Counted from the first letter of the stretch, positions 15,023 through 25,333 are shown. The stretch is DNA of 64,000 bases from Prochlorococcus sp. AG-409-L14 (GCA_003215545.1 QCKF01000004.1:1-64000), one strand, 5' to 3'. The notes: generated by a model from the sequence alone, not told the origin. Numbers and translations are program-made.

Positions 15023-16588
15023 ATGATTCTTAAAGTGCCTGCGCTGGCTTGGAAGCGATTGGGGGATTATCTGCATGAAACTCAGCTTTTGGGTTCAATT
15101 CAGAGCACTCTCTATTGGGATCAAAATACCAACATGCCTCCTTCTGGAGCATCTTGGAGAGGGGAGCAGTTAAGTCTGTTGGCAACCCAACTTCATGCAA
15201 GGCAGAGTTCTAAGTATTTTGAGGAATTGATAGACGAAGCAAAAGCAGAGTTTGAACGGTCTACGGATATTGGTGAATTAGATGTAAATCACGCTAATGA
15301 TCGACGCAGAAATATAGAGCTTCTAGAGCAGGATTTAAGTAGACAGAAACGTCTTGACCCTCAATTGATTGCAGCTTTAGCTGTTGCCAAGGCAGAAGGC
15401 TATAAGCTTTGGCAAGAGGCTAAAAGTAAGAATCAATTTAATTCTTTTGCACCTGCTTTAAGCAAGTTAATTGCCTTAAGAAAAGAACAATCAAGGCAGC
15501 TTAATGAAGACAGGAGTTGCTGGGAAACACTTGCTCAGCCTTTTGAGCCTGATTTGTCAATTCAACGTCTAGATGAGTTGTTTGCTCCTTTGAGGGATCG
15601 CCTTCCTGCTCTTTTAGATAATGTTAGGTCTTGGGAATTACCCGAAAGCAACAAGTGGGACTTAGATGCCCAAGTTCAGCAAGATTTGTGTGACATTCTT
15701 CTTAGCGAGTGGGATCGTGACGCTCTTATTACTGCACTAGCAAGATCCCCGCACCCTTTTTCCATAACGCTAGGACCTCAAGATTTTCGATTGACAACTC
15801 GAATAGTTCCTGGCCAACCACTGTCATGTTTTTTGGCAACAGCTCATGAATGGGGCCATTCTCTTTATGAACAGGGATTGAATTTTGAAAGTCACCAATG
15901 GTTCGCTTGGCCTCTTGGACAGGCAACTTCTATGGCATTACATGAAAGTCAGTCTCTTTTTTGGGAGAATAGAGTCGTAAGAAGTAAAGAATTCTCAGAA
16001 CGCTTTTGGCCACATTTTGTAAGAGCAGGTGCCCCTCTCACTTCTGGTCATGATCTTTGGCGTGCGATGAATCCATTAATGCCAGGACTTAACCGTGTAG
16101 AGGCAGATGAACTTAGTTATGGATTACATATTTTGATAAGGACAGATCTTGAGATAGCCTTGATTGAAGATGGTCTGGAAGTTAAGGATTTACCTTATGA
16201 ATGGAATAGTAGGTATAAAGAACTTTTAGGATTGGAACCTAAAAGTGATACTGAAGGATGTTTGCAGGATGTTCATTGGAGTGAAGGGCAATTTGGTTAT
16301 TTCCCATCGTATTTATTAGGCCATTTGATTAGTGCGCAACTATCAGAAGCAATGTCCGATGGATTAAGGGATTTAGGCATACAAGGAAAAGACCCCTTAG
16401 GAACTTGTATTAGTTCAGCGAAGGAGAGTCTCTTGCTTTCTTGGTTGAGAAAAGAGGTTCATCCTTATGGAAGAAAAGTGAATGCAGAGGATTTGGTGCA
16501 GGAGGTAACTGGCAAACCACTTGCTAGTACTGCATTCCTTGATTACTTAGACGAGAAGATCTTGCTGTTAGGCCAGAAGAGTTCGTAG
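15023..16588 (+). CDS. Metallocarboxypeptidase of family M32 (Taq type)
   Basis: 521 aa, the normal length for thermostable carboxypeptidase 1. Zinc site: His275 and His279 in HEWGH (with Glu276), plus Glu308 in the following ALHESQ segment. The M32 motifs DFRLTTR (254-260) and WDQNTNMP (32-39) are also present. It removes C-terminal residues from peptides in the cytosol, so a role in peptide recycling is likely. It ends 28 bp before the pyrophosphatase gene on the same strand, so the two may be cotranscribed. Confidence 0.93.
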   Translation: MILKVPALAWKRLGDYLHETQLLGSIQSTLYWDQNTNMPPSGASWRGEQLSLLATQLHARQSSKYFEELIDEAKAEFERSTDIGELDVNHANDRRRNIELLEQDLSRQKRLDPQLIAALAVAKAEGYKLWQEAKSKNQFNSFAPALSKLIALRKEQSRQLNEDRSCWETLAQPFEPDLSIQRLDELFAPLRDRLPALLDNVRSWELPESNKWDLDAQVQQDLCDILLSEWDRDALITALARSPHPFSITLGPQDFRLTTRIVPGQPLSCFLATAHEWGHSLYEQGLNFESHQWFAWPLGQATSMALHESQSLFWENRVVRSKEFSERFWPHFVRAGAPLTSGHDLWRAMNPLMPGLNRVEADELSYGLHILIRTDLEIALIEDGLEVKDLPYEWNSRYKELLGLEPKSDTEGCLQDVHWSEGQFGYFPSYLLGHLISAQLSEAMSDGLRDLGIQGKDPLGTCISSAKESLLLSWLRKEVHPYGRKVNAEDLVQEVTGKPLASTAFLDYLDEKILLLGQKSS

Positions 16589-16616
16589 TATGTCTAACTA
16601 CTCTCTCTAAGCATGC

Positions 16617-17204
16617 ATGGCAAACCTAGATCAGGCTCCAAGTCTAACGATGCCAAATCTTTTACATGTTTTACCCGCTTTTGCAGATGAAGCTGCAAAA
16701 AGGGTGAATACAATCGTGGAGTTAAATTCTCATACAATCAATAAATATGAGCTAATTACAGAAACTGGACACTTAAAGCTTGATAGGGTTGGATACTCCT
16801 CTTTAGCTTATCCATTTGCTTATGGATGCATCCCTAAGACCTGGGATGAGGATGGTGACCCATTGGATATTGAGATTGTAGGAGTAACTGAGCCACTTAT
16901 TCCAGGATCCATTGTTGAGGCTAGAATTATTGGAATAATGACTTTTGATGACGGAGGAGAGGTTGATGACAAAGTTATTGCTGTAATTGCTGATGATAAG
17001 CGATTAGATCATATAACTAGTTTTGAGCAATTAGGTGAGCATTGGATTAAAGAAACTACATATTATTGGGAGCATTATAAGGACCTGAAAAAGCCTGGAA
17101 CTTGTTCAGTTAATGAATTCCTAGGAATAGATAAGGCTGTTGAAATAATTAAGAGCTGTGAGCAACGCTATCAAAGGGAAATTGTTCCTAAAATAGTAAA
17201 TTGA
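16617..17204 (+). CDS. ppa: Family I inorganic pyrophosphatase, active-site intact
   Basis: 195 aa. It hydrolyses pyrophosphate and so drives biosynthetic reactions. The core signature DEDGDPLDIE carries all three metal-binding and catalytic aspartates, and the YPFAYGCIP segment precedes it. A second homologue in this window (32219-32737) has lost one of these aspartates, so this gene probably supplies the cell's activity. The N-terminal 30 residues are longer than in the E. coli enzyme. Likely in an operon with the upstream M32 peptidase. Confidence 0.92.
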   Translation: MANLDQAPSLTMPNLLHVLPAFADEAAKRVNTIVELNSHTINKYELITETGHLKLDRVGYSSLAYPFAYGCIPKTWDEDGDPLDIEIVGVTEPLIPGSIVEARIIGIMTFDDGGEVDDKVIAVIADDKRLDHITSFEQLGEHWIKETTYYWEHYKDLKKPGTCSVNEFLGIDKAVEIIKSCEQRYQREIVPKIVN

Positions 17205-17275
17205 AGGCTCTAAATATATATATTTATATTGTTCTTCTAAATTATTTAATTTATAGTAAATTATTTAGATAGGAA

Positions 17276-18229
17276 TTATTCTACATTTCTTACACTGGTA
17301 AATATTTCTTGAAGGATTTCATAAGCACCTTGTGATTTTAGAGAGTCTGCGAGCTCTATACCTATTGACTCTGCTGATTTATATGGCCCACTCTTCTCGT
17401 CACGAATCAGTCTTTTCCCATCAAGGCTTGCAACCATGCCTGTAAGAATTAAATTTTCTTGTTCAACTTTGCTATTGACTCCGATTGGGACTTGGCATCC
17501 TCCTTCTAGCTCTCTTAAAAATGATCTTTCAGCAAGGCATCTATTTGCGGTTGGCGCGTGCTCGAGACTTTTTATGATTGCTAATACTTCTTTATTCTCT
17601 GAAGCACATTCGATTCCTAGAGCACCTTGTCCAACGGCATGAAGAGAAATATCATTTGGAATGATTTGGTGAATACGATCTCCAAAGCCAAGCCTGCTTA
17701 GTCCTGCCGCAGCTAGTACAAGGCAATCGTATTGACCTTCATCTAATTTTTCCAAGCGAGTAATTACATTGCCTCTCACATCTTTGAAAGTTAGATGAGG
17801 GTATTTATGTCTGAGTTGCGCTAGTCGTCTTAGAGAGCTTGTCCCTACAACTGATCCTTCTGGAAGGGTATCAAGTTTGTGATCTTTGTTTTTTCTATTA
17901 ACTACAAGTGCGTCAGCGGGATCTTCTCTTTCAGTGATGCAGCCCAACATTAGACCTTCAGGGAGGTTGGTGGGTAAATCTTTCAAAGAATGAACTGCAA
18001 TGTCTGCTCTCCCTATAAGCATTTGGGCCTCTAGCTCTTTTGTAAAAAGCCCTTTGTCTCCGATTTTGGCCAGAGCCACATCTAGGATTTTGTCTCCTTG
18101 CGTTGCCATCGCCTCAACAGAAATGGTTAATTCTGGGTGGGCTTTCTCTAGTTCCTCTTTAACCCACATCGTCTGAACCATTGCCAGCTGGCTGCGGCGG
18201 GAGGCAATGCGCAGTTGCTTTATCGCCAT
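17276..18229 (-). CDS. hemC: Porphobilinogen deaminase (hydroxymethylbilane synthase)
   Basis: 317 aa. Joins four porphobilinogens into hydroxymethylbilane, the step before uroporphyrinogen III. The start [10 protein letters not shown] is canonical. Cys245 in [10 protein letters not shown] is the attachment site of the dipyrromethane cofactor. The substrate-binding arginines lie in [12 protein letters not shown] (129-140) and [10 protein letters not shown] (150-159). It is followed by the convergent pyrophosphatase gene. It belongs to the tetrapyrrole theme of the window. Confidence 0.97.
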   Translation of the reverse strand: MAIKQLRIASRRSQLAMVQTMWVKEELEKAHPELTISVEAMATQGDKILDVALAKIGDKGLFTKELEAQMLIGRADIAVHSLKDLPTNLPEGLMLGCITEREDPADALVVNRKNKDHKLDTLPEGSVVGTSSLRRLAQLRHKYPHLTFKDVRGNVITRLEKLDEGQYDCLVLAAAGLSRLGFGDRIHQIIPNDISLHAVGQGALGIECASENKEVLAIIKSLEHAPTANRCLAERSFLRELEGGCQVPIGVNSKVEQENLILTGMVASLDGKRLIRDEKSGPYKSAESIGIELADSLKSQGAYEILQEIFTSVRNVE

Positions 18230-18449
18230 TTGAAGGTCATCTCACATATCTACATTAAGCATTCATCCTCTCAATCAACGTTCACTCTGACAATCCCTTA
18301 TTGGGTTAATTTCTTGTTTTGGTAGATTTTTCTCTATTGGCAAGGCTTTAAAGGTATTAAGATCCAATGACCAAACAAGTAATATCTCTAACTATAAGGT
18401 TATAAAAGTATCACTTTTCTTTCTATTTATCAAGGTTGATTTATACATA

Positions 18450-18485
18450 GAAAGATACTTCAGTGAATTAATTGAAGTATCTTTC
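18450..18485. terminator. Terminator hairpin downstream of rpoD
   Basis: GAAAGATACTTCA pairs with TGAAGTATCTTTC (18450-18462 with 18473-18485, 13 bp, 10-nt loop). It lies 41 bp past the rpoD stop. The T-tract is weak, so its efficiency is uncertain. The rest of the gap 18230-18525 shows nothing else. Confidence 0.6.
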
Positions 18486-18525
18486 GTTTCATCTTCCTAT
18501 TAACTAAATATAAAAAAAGCCAGGA

Positions 18526-19902
18526 TTACTTGATATATTCTTTTAAGACACCGTTCCTATTTGGATGTCTTAACTTCCTAAGGGCTTTAGCTTCTATTTG
18601 CCTAATTCGTTCACGTGTTACATCAAAGATTTGACCAATTTCTTCAAGCGTTTTCATTCGTCCATCATCTAAACCATACCTTAATCGGAGTACATCCCTT
18701 TCTCTAGGACTTAGAGTAGCTAAAACGCCCTCTAAATCTTCCCTAAGCAAATTCTTGGCAACATCCTGATCAGGATTTTCTATATCAGCTTCTATGAAGT
18801 CGCCCAATCGCGAGTCTTCTTCTTTGCCGATTGGTGTCTCTAGGGAAATTGGTAGTTGAGCACTCTTTGCAATAAAACGTAGTTTCTCGATAGTCATTTC
18901 CATGCTTTCTGCAATTTCTTCTTCAGTTGGTTTTCTCCCAAACTCTTGACTCAGTACTTTTGTTGTCTTTTTGATTCTTGAAATAGTTTCGTATAAATGG
19001 ACAGGAAGACGTATGGTTCTACTTTGATCTGCGATTGCTCTTGTAATTGCCTGCCTAATCCACCAAGTTGCATAAGTGGAGAATTTATAACCTTTTTCAT
19101 GATCAAATTTCTCAGCTGCTCTAATAAGTCCCAGGCTTCCTTCTTGAATAAGATCCTGGAAAGAAAGTCCTCTGTTCATATATTTCTTCGCAATCGAAAC
19201 AACTAAACGAAGATTTGACTGAACCATCTTCTCTTTGGCTCTTCTACCAAGCATTAGTCTTCTTCGAAACTTAATCAATGGCATTTCTACTAATGCTGCC
19301 CATTCTTTTGTAGTTGGGAAATGATTGTTTTCACTTTCATATTGGGCGGCAAGTTCTTCTAATTGCAAAAGGTCTGCAATTTTTCGTGCTAATTCAATTT
19401 CTTCATCAGGTCGAAGTAATCGAATTCGTCCTATCTCTTGAAGATATACCCGAATAGAGTCTTCTGTATAAACTCCTTTAGGACCTATTTTGATGCTGGC
19501 CAATGCTTTCGCCCGTGCATCTTGTTCTGCAGCGGTAGCGGAAATTGCTAAAATTTCATCTGTACTTTGTGATACTTCGCTTGTGATTTTATCTGATGCT
19601 TGAGGCGCTTGTTTGTTGCTTATACTGAGATCTTTGGCTGGTTTCTTTGTATTAACTTGCTTCTTGGCTGCTTTCTTAGATGTAGTAGTTTTTTTTGTTT
19701 TTGGAGTTGTTGTTTTTGCAGTTTTTGTTTTTGCTGACTTACTTTTTTTACTAGGTGCAGTTGTTTTTTTCGCTTTTGGCTTGGCTTTGGAATTATTTTT
19801 TGGTGCAGCCTCTTTAATCTCTTCTATAGAGAGCTTAGAGACGCTTGTTGTTGCTTTGGCTTCAGCTTTTTCAGCAGTTGCTTTGGTGGCGACAGGGCTC
19901 AT
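18526..19902 (-). CDS. rpoD: Principal RNA polymerase sigma factor
   Basis: 458 aa. The first 125 residues are a Lys/Ala/Thr-rich disordered tail ([16 protein letters not shown] style). Region 1.2 begins near [14 protein letters not shown]. Region 2 has the full [25 protein letters not shown] and [10 protein letters not shown] motifs. Region 4 ends with the helix-turn-helix [18 protein letters not shown]. Completeness of all regions and similarity to group 1 factors indicate the housekeeping sigma. It is divergent from priA across a 374-bp gap that holds a structured RNA candidate. Confidence 0.95.
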   Translation of the reverse strand: MSPVATKATAEKAEAKATTSVSKLSIEEIKEAAPKNNSKAKPKAKKTTAPSKKSKSAKTKTAKTTTPKTKKTTTSKKAAKKQVNTKKPAKDLSISNKQAPQASDKITSEVSQSTDEILAISATAAEQDARAKALASIKIGPKGVYTEDSIRVYLQEIGRIRLLRPDEEIELARKIADLLQLEELAAQYESENNHFPTTKEWAALVEMPLIKFRRRLMLGRRAKEKMVQSNLRLVVSIAKKYMNRGLSFQDLIQEGSLGLIRAAEKFDHEKGYKFSTYATWWIRQAITRAIADQSRTIRLPVHLYETISRIKKTTKVLSQEFGRKPTEEEIAESMEMTIEKLRFIAKSAQLPISLETPIGKEEDSRLGDFIEADIENPDQDVAKNLLREDLEGVLATLSPRERDVLRLRYGLDDGRMKTLEEIGQIFDVTRERIRQIEAKALRKLRHPNRNGVLKEYIK

Positions 19903-20077
19903 TTCCTTAGATTCGAACGAAAGATTTTATGGCTAAAAGAAAAATTCCAACTAACAACATCCTCTCCAAAAAAACTAGCAACTTATGCACTCAAACTTAA
20001 ACAAGCCACTTAATAAAAGTTTTGAATCATTTAATATCTATGAGAAATTGAATGATTCTGTTTGTTTTGGTTTAAAG

Positions 20078-20255
20078 GTGCTCTACTTGTTTGGGAGTGG
20101 AATCAAATAAGGGATGATTGGACCATTGCAGGGTTGTCAGGGGCGTTCTCAGACCGGCAGACCGAAATTGGGTTCTCCCAAAATGGTTATTGCTTCTTGT
20201 CTTCCCACTGGACGGAACTCTGCTTGGTTCCGACAACAGCTTTGAGCTGTCAACG
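20078..20255 (+). ncRNA. Candidate 6S-like structured RNA between rpoD and priA
   Basis: The gap 19903-20276 contains a GC-enriched stretch that folds like 6S RNA. The closing stem pairs TTGTTTGGGA (20087-20096) with TTCCGACAA (20228-20236). A large central bubble follows, whose 3' strand can form a small hairpin (GGAAC 20214-20218 with GTTCC 20227-20231, which competes with the closing stem). Then comes an apical arm: GGGATGA/TCTTCCC (20111-20117, 20200-20206), ACCATT/AATGGT (20122-20127, 20182-20187), and an inner TTGGG..CCCAA loop. A further hairpin ACAGC/GCTGT (20236-20250) could end it. Pairings are seen; the identity as 6S (ssaA) is inference. Confidence 0.45.
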
Positions 20256-20276
20256 ATTCTATTTTAAAAAAAACTT

Positions 20277-22550
20277 GTGACCTCGGCAAGTACGGACTTT
20301 TTTGAGTCACCAAATCATGTGGATGTCTGGTTGGAGCTTGGCCGAGAAGGTCGTTGCTTTACTTATGTAGACGCTCTTCAATTGGGCGCTGACATTGGAG
20401 ATATTGTTTTAGTTCGATTAAAGGGAAGGCCTATGCATGGTCTTGTTATGGCAAGGCGTGCTGCTTCTTCACCTGCTTTAAAAAAGAATTCTGAAGTTCA
20501 TCAGGAAAATAAATATGCTCATATTGAGGCTCTGATTGAGGTTGCCGCGGTTGATTCTGAATGGAGAGAGTGGTTAGAAGATGTTGCAGTTAGTTGTTAT
20601 ACATCTTCTTTTCGAATGATTAAGGCAGCTTTGCCGCCAGGTTGGTTGGGAAACAAAGTTGCAACTAATTTTAAGAAAAAACAACTTTGGTGGGTTTATT
20701 TGCAAAGTGCTCCATCTAGTAAAGAATCTCTTTCAAAAAGGCAATTAGATCTTCAAGAAGCACTTTGGAATAATGGTGGCGGAGCTTGGCAAAAAGATCT
20801 ACAAAGCAAGGGCTTCTCTTTTGCAATAGTTCAAAGTCTTATCTCGTGTGGAATTGCTTGTCGTGAGAGAAGATGTTTTGAACAAGCTTTAGAGGTTGAA
20901 GAAGAACCTCTAAAAGTTTATGAAGAATCTCAGAAGTTAACTGATCAACAACGATTGGCCATAGATGTTTTCAATGCACAACCTCCAGGAAAATCGCTTT
21001 TGCTATGGGGTGTGACTGGTTCAGGGAAAACAGAAGTTTATCTACAACTTGCAAAAAAGCAGCTAGAGATGAACAAGCACTGTTTAATTCTTGCCCCTGA
21101 GATTGGCTTAATACCTCAATTGGTTGATAGGTTTAAGGCTCGGTTTGGGTCAAGGGTTTTTGAATATCACAGTGGATGTAGAGATAGAGAACGAGTGAGA
21201 ACTTGGAGAGAATGCCTTAGGTCTTCCAGGCCTTTAATTGTTGTTGGTACGCGTTCGGCCGTGTTTTTACCGTTATCACCTTTAGGATTAATTGTTCTTG
21301 ATGAAGAGCATGACAACTCTTATAAGCAGCAATCACCAATGCCTTGTTACCACGCAAGGCAAATTGCTTTAGATAGAGCAAGGAGAATTGGAGCAAAGGT
21401 TGTATTAGGGAGTGCTACACCAGCACTTAGTACTTGGAAGTTACTTCAGGAGAAAGGAGATATGGCTCTCGCTCGACTTACACATCGCATTTCAAGTAAT
21501 TCACTCCCAAAAGTACATGTAGTTGATATGAGAGAAGAACTAGCAGAAGGTCACCGTCGCTTAATTAGTCGACCACTAATGCATTACTTGGCAGCATTGC
21601 CAGAAAAAAAAGAACAGGCTGTAGTGCTAGTACCCAGGCGCGGATATAGCAGTTTTCTAAGTTGCCGAAGTTGTGGAGAGGTTGTTCAATGTCCTAATTG
21701 CGATGTTTCATTAACTGTTCATAGAGATGCAAAAGGGAATGAATTATTGAGATGTCATTGGTGTGACTATCGATGCGGCATTACAAGTAGATGTCAAGAG
21801 TGTGGCTCTAATGCTTTTAAACCATTCGGTGCTGGCACGCAGAGAGTTATTGAGCATTTGACTAAGGAATTAGAAGGGTTGAGATTATTGCGTTTTGATC
21901 GAGATACAACTGGCGGCCGTGATGGACACCGCCTTTTGCTGGAAAGATTTGCTTCAGGTGAAGCTGATGTTCTTATTGGTACACAGATGCTTGCGAAGGG
22001 AATTGATTTGCCTCGCGTAACCCTTGCGGCTGTTCTTGCAGCAGATGGTTTGCTTCATCGTCCGGATTTACATGCTGGCGAGCAGTGTTTACAGCTTCTA
22101 ATGCAATTAGCTGGTCGAGCAGGACGTGGAGAATTGCCTGGCAGGGTAATTGTTCAAACTTATTGTCCAGATCATCCTGTAATACTTCATTTAGTTGATG
22201 GCCGTTATGAAGAATTTCTCAAGAAAGAATCGTCTCTGAGAAAGGAGGCTGGACTCGTTCCTTACAGTAGAGCTTGTTTGCTCAGAGTCGCGGGTTCTTC
22301 TGCAACTCAAACTGCTAACGCGGCTGCAATATTGGCACAACAATTAAAACCATTTTGTAGCAGCATGGGTTGGTCATTGATTGGGCCTGCTCCAGCAATG
22401 GTGGCTAAGGTCGCGGGTAAGAGCCGATGGCAAATTCTGATGCATGGTCCTGAAAAGAGTGAATTGCCTTTACCAGAAGGAAATTGTTTGTGGGAGGGAC
22501 TTCCTAAAGGTGTAAGCCTTTCTGTTGACCCAGACCCATTAGAGCTTTGA
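20277..22550 (+). CDS. priA: Primosomal protein N' (replication restart helicase)
   Basis: 757 aa from a GTG start. It restarts stalled replication forks and loads the replicative helicase. Walker A GVTGSGKTE (244-252) and the DEEH box define the superfamily 2 helicase core. Eight cysteines in CxxC pairs (CRSCGEVVQCPNC, CHWC, CQEC) form the two zinc sites typical of PriA. The N-terminal 3' DNA-end-binding domain is somewhat diverged. Preceded by the structured RNA candidate. Confidence 0.96.
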   Translation: MTSASTDFFESPNHVDVWLELGREGRCFTYVDALQLGADIGDIVLVRLKGRPMHGLVMARRAASSPALKKNSEVHQENKYAHIEALIEVAAVDSEWREWLEDVAVSCYTSSFRMIKAALPPGWLGNKVATNFKKKQLWWVYLQSAPSSKESLSKRQLDLQEALWNNGGGAWQKDLQSKGFSFAIVQSLISCGIACRERRCFEQALEVEEEPLKVYEESQKLTDQQRLAIDVFNAQPPGKSLLLWGVTGSGKTEVYLQLAKKQLEMNKHCLILAPEIGLIPQLVDRFKARFGSRVFEYHSGCRDRERVRTWRECLRSSRPLIVVGTRSAVFLPLSPLGLIVLDEEHDNSYKQQSPMPCYHARQIALDRARRIGAKVVLGSATPALSTWKLLQEKGDMALARLTHRISSNSLPKVHVVDMREELAEGHRRLISRPLMHYLAALPEKKEQAVVLVPRRGYSSFLSCRSCGEVVQCPNCDVSLTVHRDAKGNELLRCHWCDYRCGITSRCQECGSNAFKPFGAGTQRVIEHLTKELEGLRLLRFDRDTTGGRDGHRLLLERFASGEADVLIGTQMLAKGIDLPRVTLAAVLAADGLLHRPDLHAGEQCLQLLMQLAGRAGRGELPGRVIVQTYCPDHPVILHLVDGRYEEFLKKESSLRKEAGLVPYSRACLLRVAGSSATQTANAAAILAQQLKPFCSSMGWSLIGPAPAMVAKVAGKSRWQILMHGPEKSELPLPEGNCLWEGLPKGVSLSVDPDPLEL

Positions 22551-22633
22551 ATAAGAACGGTGATTATTATGATAATTAATTTAGCAACTATTTTACTTAT
22601 TTTTAAATATACTTTTAGTAAATAGGTGATTAA

Positions 22634-23125
22634 TTATTTGATGAAGAAAATGGTTAATAGAATTAAAAATGACATGACTATTATGACAAAACCTACGTCC
22701 ATTCCCTTGGTTGGACCTGTGGGTGGCAATGCTTTAGTCTTTCTTACTTTTTTATTATTACCTTTTGTATAGGCTGCCTTGAAATTAAGTTTAGATTCTT
22801 TGAACGAGTTCAGATCTCCTATTGGTAGTTTGATAGACCAGTTGTCAGGTCTTTCAAGAGTTGGAGCTTCTAATATTAGAATTAATTGCCTTGCATGTTC
22901 ACGTATTGTTGGATCTTTACAGTTTATTAATCCTTTGCACGTTGATATTGCTTCCTCTTGCTTACCAAGCCCCATAAATGCTGTTACTATCAACATCTTT
23001 GTCGTAGATAGTTCATAATCATTTAATTTATTTTCCTGTGTAATCTTATTTATCAAGTCTATGCATTTAGTGTATTCTCCACGATCTAGTGCAGCCTCAG
23101 CATGCTTTATTAGAGCCGAGCTCAT
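22634..23125 (-). CDS. TPR-like protein with C-terminal membrane anchor
   Basis: 163 aa. Residues 1-75 form two or three helical repeats of TPR character (AEAALDRGEYTKCIDLI and MGLGKQEEAISTCKGL). A basic, Pro-rich link follows (KKVRKTKALPPTGPTKG). The last 20 residues are a single membrane helix. It is therefore a tail-anchored protein with a cytosolic helical domain. It starts two bases after argB on the same strand and is probably cotranscribed. Function unknown. Confidence 0.6.
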   Translation of the reverse strand: MSSALIKHAEAALDRGEYTKCIDLINKITQENKLNDYELSTTKMLIVTAFMGLGKQEEAISTCKGLINCKDPTIREHARQLILILEAPTLERPDNWSIKLPIGDLNSFKESKLNFKAAYTKGNNKKVRKTKALPPTGPTKGMDVGFVIIVMSFLILLTIFFIK

Positions 23126-23127
23126 GT

Positions 23128-24045
23128 TTATCCACTACCTATAAGCATTGTTCCAATACCTGAATTTGTGAATACTTCTAATAACAGAGCGTGTGGAACT
23201 CGGCCATCAATAATATGGGCAGCTGAAACACCTTGAGCTAAGGCTCTAATACAACATTTTGTTTTGGGTGTCATTCCATCTTTGACTATGCCTTCCTTGA
23301 TTAGTTCTCGTGCTTCTGATAAGCGTAATTGTCTAATTAATGTTGATTCATCTTCTTGATTCCTCAGTATTCCAGGGGTATCAGTTAACAGTATTAGCTT
23401 CTCAGCAGCTAAGGATGCTGATATTTCACCAGCAACAGTATCAGCATTGATGTTGTGAGAAACCCCTTCTTTATTTGAAGCAACACTTGAGATTACAGGA
23501 ACATATCCCTTGTCTAGCAGCGGTTCTAATACGTCAGATTTCACGGTTGAAACCTCACCTACCAGGCCATGGCTTCCGTTACCTAATGGACGCGCTTCGA
23601 ATAAATTTCCATCAATTCCACAAAGACCAATTGCTAAAGCTCCTAATTTGCTAAGTCCTTTGACAATTTGTTTGTTAACGCGTCCCATTAAGACCATTTC
23701 AACAATATCCATTGTTTCGGAATCTGTAATTCTCAGTCCATCTTTGAACACCGGAGTCTTTCCAAGTTTCTTTAGCCATTGATTTATTTCTGGTCCTCCA
23801 CCATGAACAACTATTGGTTGGACACCTACGCTTGAAAGAAGTGCTATATCTCTGAATACTGCTTCACGAAGCTTTTCCTGCAACATAGCTGCTCCACCAT
23901 ATTTGATAACTATTCGGCGACCAGCAAAACGTTGAATATATGGCAATGCTTCACTGAGTACTGAAACTCGCTTGGCAGAGTCATCTAAGTGATCTTTGTC
24001 TTTTTGATCAGGTGAGCTTTTTGTAAAAATCTCTTTTAAATCCAT
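23128..24045 (-). CDS. argB: N-acetylglutamate kinase
   Basis: 305 aa. Phosphorylates N-acetylglutamate, the controlled step of arginine synthesis. The glycine-rich phosphate site VIKYGGAAM (47-55) and VVHGGGPEI (79-87) are canonical, as is the C-terminal [11 protein letters not shown] lysine region. The N-terminal helix (residues 1-40) is the extra one found in arginine-inhibitable hexameric enzymes, so feedback control and PII binding are plausible by analogy with other cyanobacteria. It lies between the DUF2854 gene and the TPR gene. Confidence 0.97.
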   Translation of the reverse strand: MDLKEIFTKSSPDQKDKDHLDDSAKRVSVLSEALPYIQRFAGRRIVIKYGGAAMLQEKLREAVFRDIALLSSVGVQPIVVHGGGPEINQWLKKLGKTPVFKDGLRITDSETMDIVEMVLMGRVNKQIVKGLSKLGALAIGLCGIDGNLFEARPLGNGSHGLVGEVSTVKSDVLEPLLDKGYVPVISSVASNKEGVSHNINADTVAGEISASLAAEKLILLTDTPGILRNQEDESTLIRQLRLSEARELIKEGIVKDGMTPKTKCCIRALAQGVSAAHIIDGRVPHALLLEVFTNSGIGTMLIGSG

Positions 24046-24055
24046 TTTTTTCTAA

Positions 24056-24598
24056 TTATTGGATTTGTTTTGGAATAAGTACCAGATCAACTTTTTGTTT
24101 GTTTGGAGATAGCAGCTCAGCCTGTAAATCTTTAGCAAAAAATCTACCTAGGCGTTCTTTTTTTTCTTCCCAACGTTCAAGTGATACGCCTCCCAATTCA
24201 AATCTTAGGCGAACACCATATTTACCATTTCTTTCGAGCTCCTCTATTTCAAGTAATTGAGGAGGGTTGTCTTCATCCCAAAGATTGAGAACTTTTAGAG
24301 AAGAGTCGAGATGGGCTTTATGTCCATATCTCCAGCGAGTAACGTCTTTGACAAGATTTCCAAGCTCAGGAGCTCCTCGCTCACGTAAATCTTTAAATTC
24401 ATTAGCAGGTATTACCCTTTCTGCTGGTGGTAATTCGGATGTTTTGAGCGCCAACCCAGCAAGGAAAATTGGGAATCCATAAAACAGGGTTGGTACGCTT
24501 AGGTTTGCAGCACCAGTTAAATAGGCAATGGCTCCTATAACAGTTAGGACAGCCCCTGAGACTGTAATAAGACTGCCTGGAGAGAAAAGATCTTTCAT
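24056..24598 (-). CDS. DUF2854 protein with two N-terminal membrane helices
   Basis: The frame opens at a TTG (24658), but the ATG at 24598 gives MKDLFSPGSLITVSG and avoids overlap with the divergent gene. Two hydrophobic segments come first (SLITVSGAVLTVIGAIAYLTG, and SVPTLFYGFPIFLAGLAL). A soluble alpha/beta domain of about 130 residues follows. This layout matches the DUF2854 family of cyanobacteria and plastids, whose function is unknown. It lies upstream of argB on the same strand. Confidence 0.75.
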   Translation of the reverse strand: MKDLFSPGSLITVSGAVLTVIGAIAYLTGAANLSVPTLFYGFPIFLAGLALKTSELPPAERVIPANEFKDLRERGAPELGNLVKDVTRWRYGHKAHLDSSLKVLNLWDEDNPPQLLEIEELERNGKYGVRLRFELGGVSLERWEEKKERLGRFFAKDLQAELLSPNKQKVDLVLIPKQIQ

Positions 24599-24646
24599 GA
24601 GAGTAGTTTTTGGGCTGGAGTTTCCAGGATGCTTTGCAAGTTCGCT

Positions 24647-24850
24647 ATGAATTCCCAAAAAGACAAAACAAATGAATTTGAAGCACTGGTTTCTCAGTTA
24701 GATGAAGATAGAGCCTGGCTGCTTGAACAGATCGATAGAGGCCTTTGGTCAGAGCTTCGACTTGATTTAGCTGCTTTAGAAAGAGAATTGGGTCAGCTTT
24801 TGACTAGGGCATCGGAGAGATTTGAGGAAGGCAGGGATATACGAAATTAA
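24647..24850 (+). CDS. Hypothetical small helical protein, 67 aa
   Basis: The ATG at 24647 (MNSQKDKTNEFEAL) is preferred to the upstream in-frame start. The product is acidic and wholly helical (LDEDRAWLLEQIDRGLWSEL, then LALERELGQLL-type heptads), so it could form a short coiled coil. No family recognised. It lies one base from the convergent ssb stop. Confidence 0.6.
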   Translation: MNSQKDKTNEFEALVSQLDEDRAWLLEQIDRGLWSELRLDLAALERELGQLLTRASERFEEGRDIRN

Positions 24851-24851
24851 T

Positions 24852-25304
24852 TTAGAAGGGAATGTCATCTGTGTCGGGAACTAGAGGTGTGGCATTCCAA
24901 TTAACGCTTTCAGGTTTATCTTGTATGGAGTTTGAATCGGAAGGATTGGCTTTATCTCCGAAAGCCGAAGAATTATTTGATTGTTTTGGGTTGATCTGGT
25001 CTCTAGAAATAATGTGATACTTGGATAATGTGAATTCCGCTTGTTTCTCTTTGGTCCCATCTGTTCGTGGGACAGTATTCATGCGTAATCGACCTTCCAA
25101 TATCAGTCTTTGACCCGTTTGAATATTGCTTTGCAGATCTTGTGCCATATTTCCCCAGCCAACTACCTTGAGCTGCTCTATAGGGTCTTCTGCGCGAAGT
25201 CCTTGAATCATCACTTCCATCTCTGCGATAGGAGTCTGATTGTTTTGTGTATATCGAACAGTTGGAGCTTTTTGGACTTCAACCTCAAGTACGCAGTGAT
25301 TCAT
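24852..25304 (-). CDS. ssb: Single-stranded DNA-binding protein
   Basis: 150 aa. An N-terminal OB-fold (about 1-105) starts MNHCVLEVEVQKAP and contains VVGWGNMAQDL. A polar linker follows, and the acidic tail ends DTDDIPF, the conserved docking peptide for PriA, RecQ and other partners. It binds single-stranded DNA in replication and repair. priA is encoded 2.3 kb away. Confidence 0.92.
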   Translation of the reverse strand: MNHCVLEVEVQKAPTVRYTQNNQTPIAEMEVMIQGLRAEDPIEQLKVVGWGNMAQDLQSNIQTGQRLILEGRLRMNTVPRTDGTKEKQAEFTLSKYHIISRDQINPKQSNNSSAFGDKANPSDSNSIQDKPESVNWNATPLVPDTDDIPF

Positions 25305-25333
25305 TTTTTTAGCTAAGCAGTGAGGGCATCTTG

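Noticed and set aside
20214-20250. SRP (4.5S) RNA or RNase P RNA in the rpoD-priA gap
   Set aside because: The SRP core (GGTCAGG..GGAAGG..AGCAG) and the RNase P core (GAGGAAAGTCC) are absent.
20062-20280. 72-codon plus-strand frame before priA
   Set aside because: It overlaps the structured RNA candidate, has an odd Trp/Cys-rich composition and runs into the priA start.
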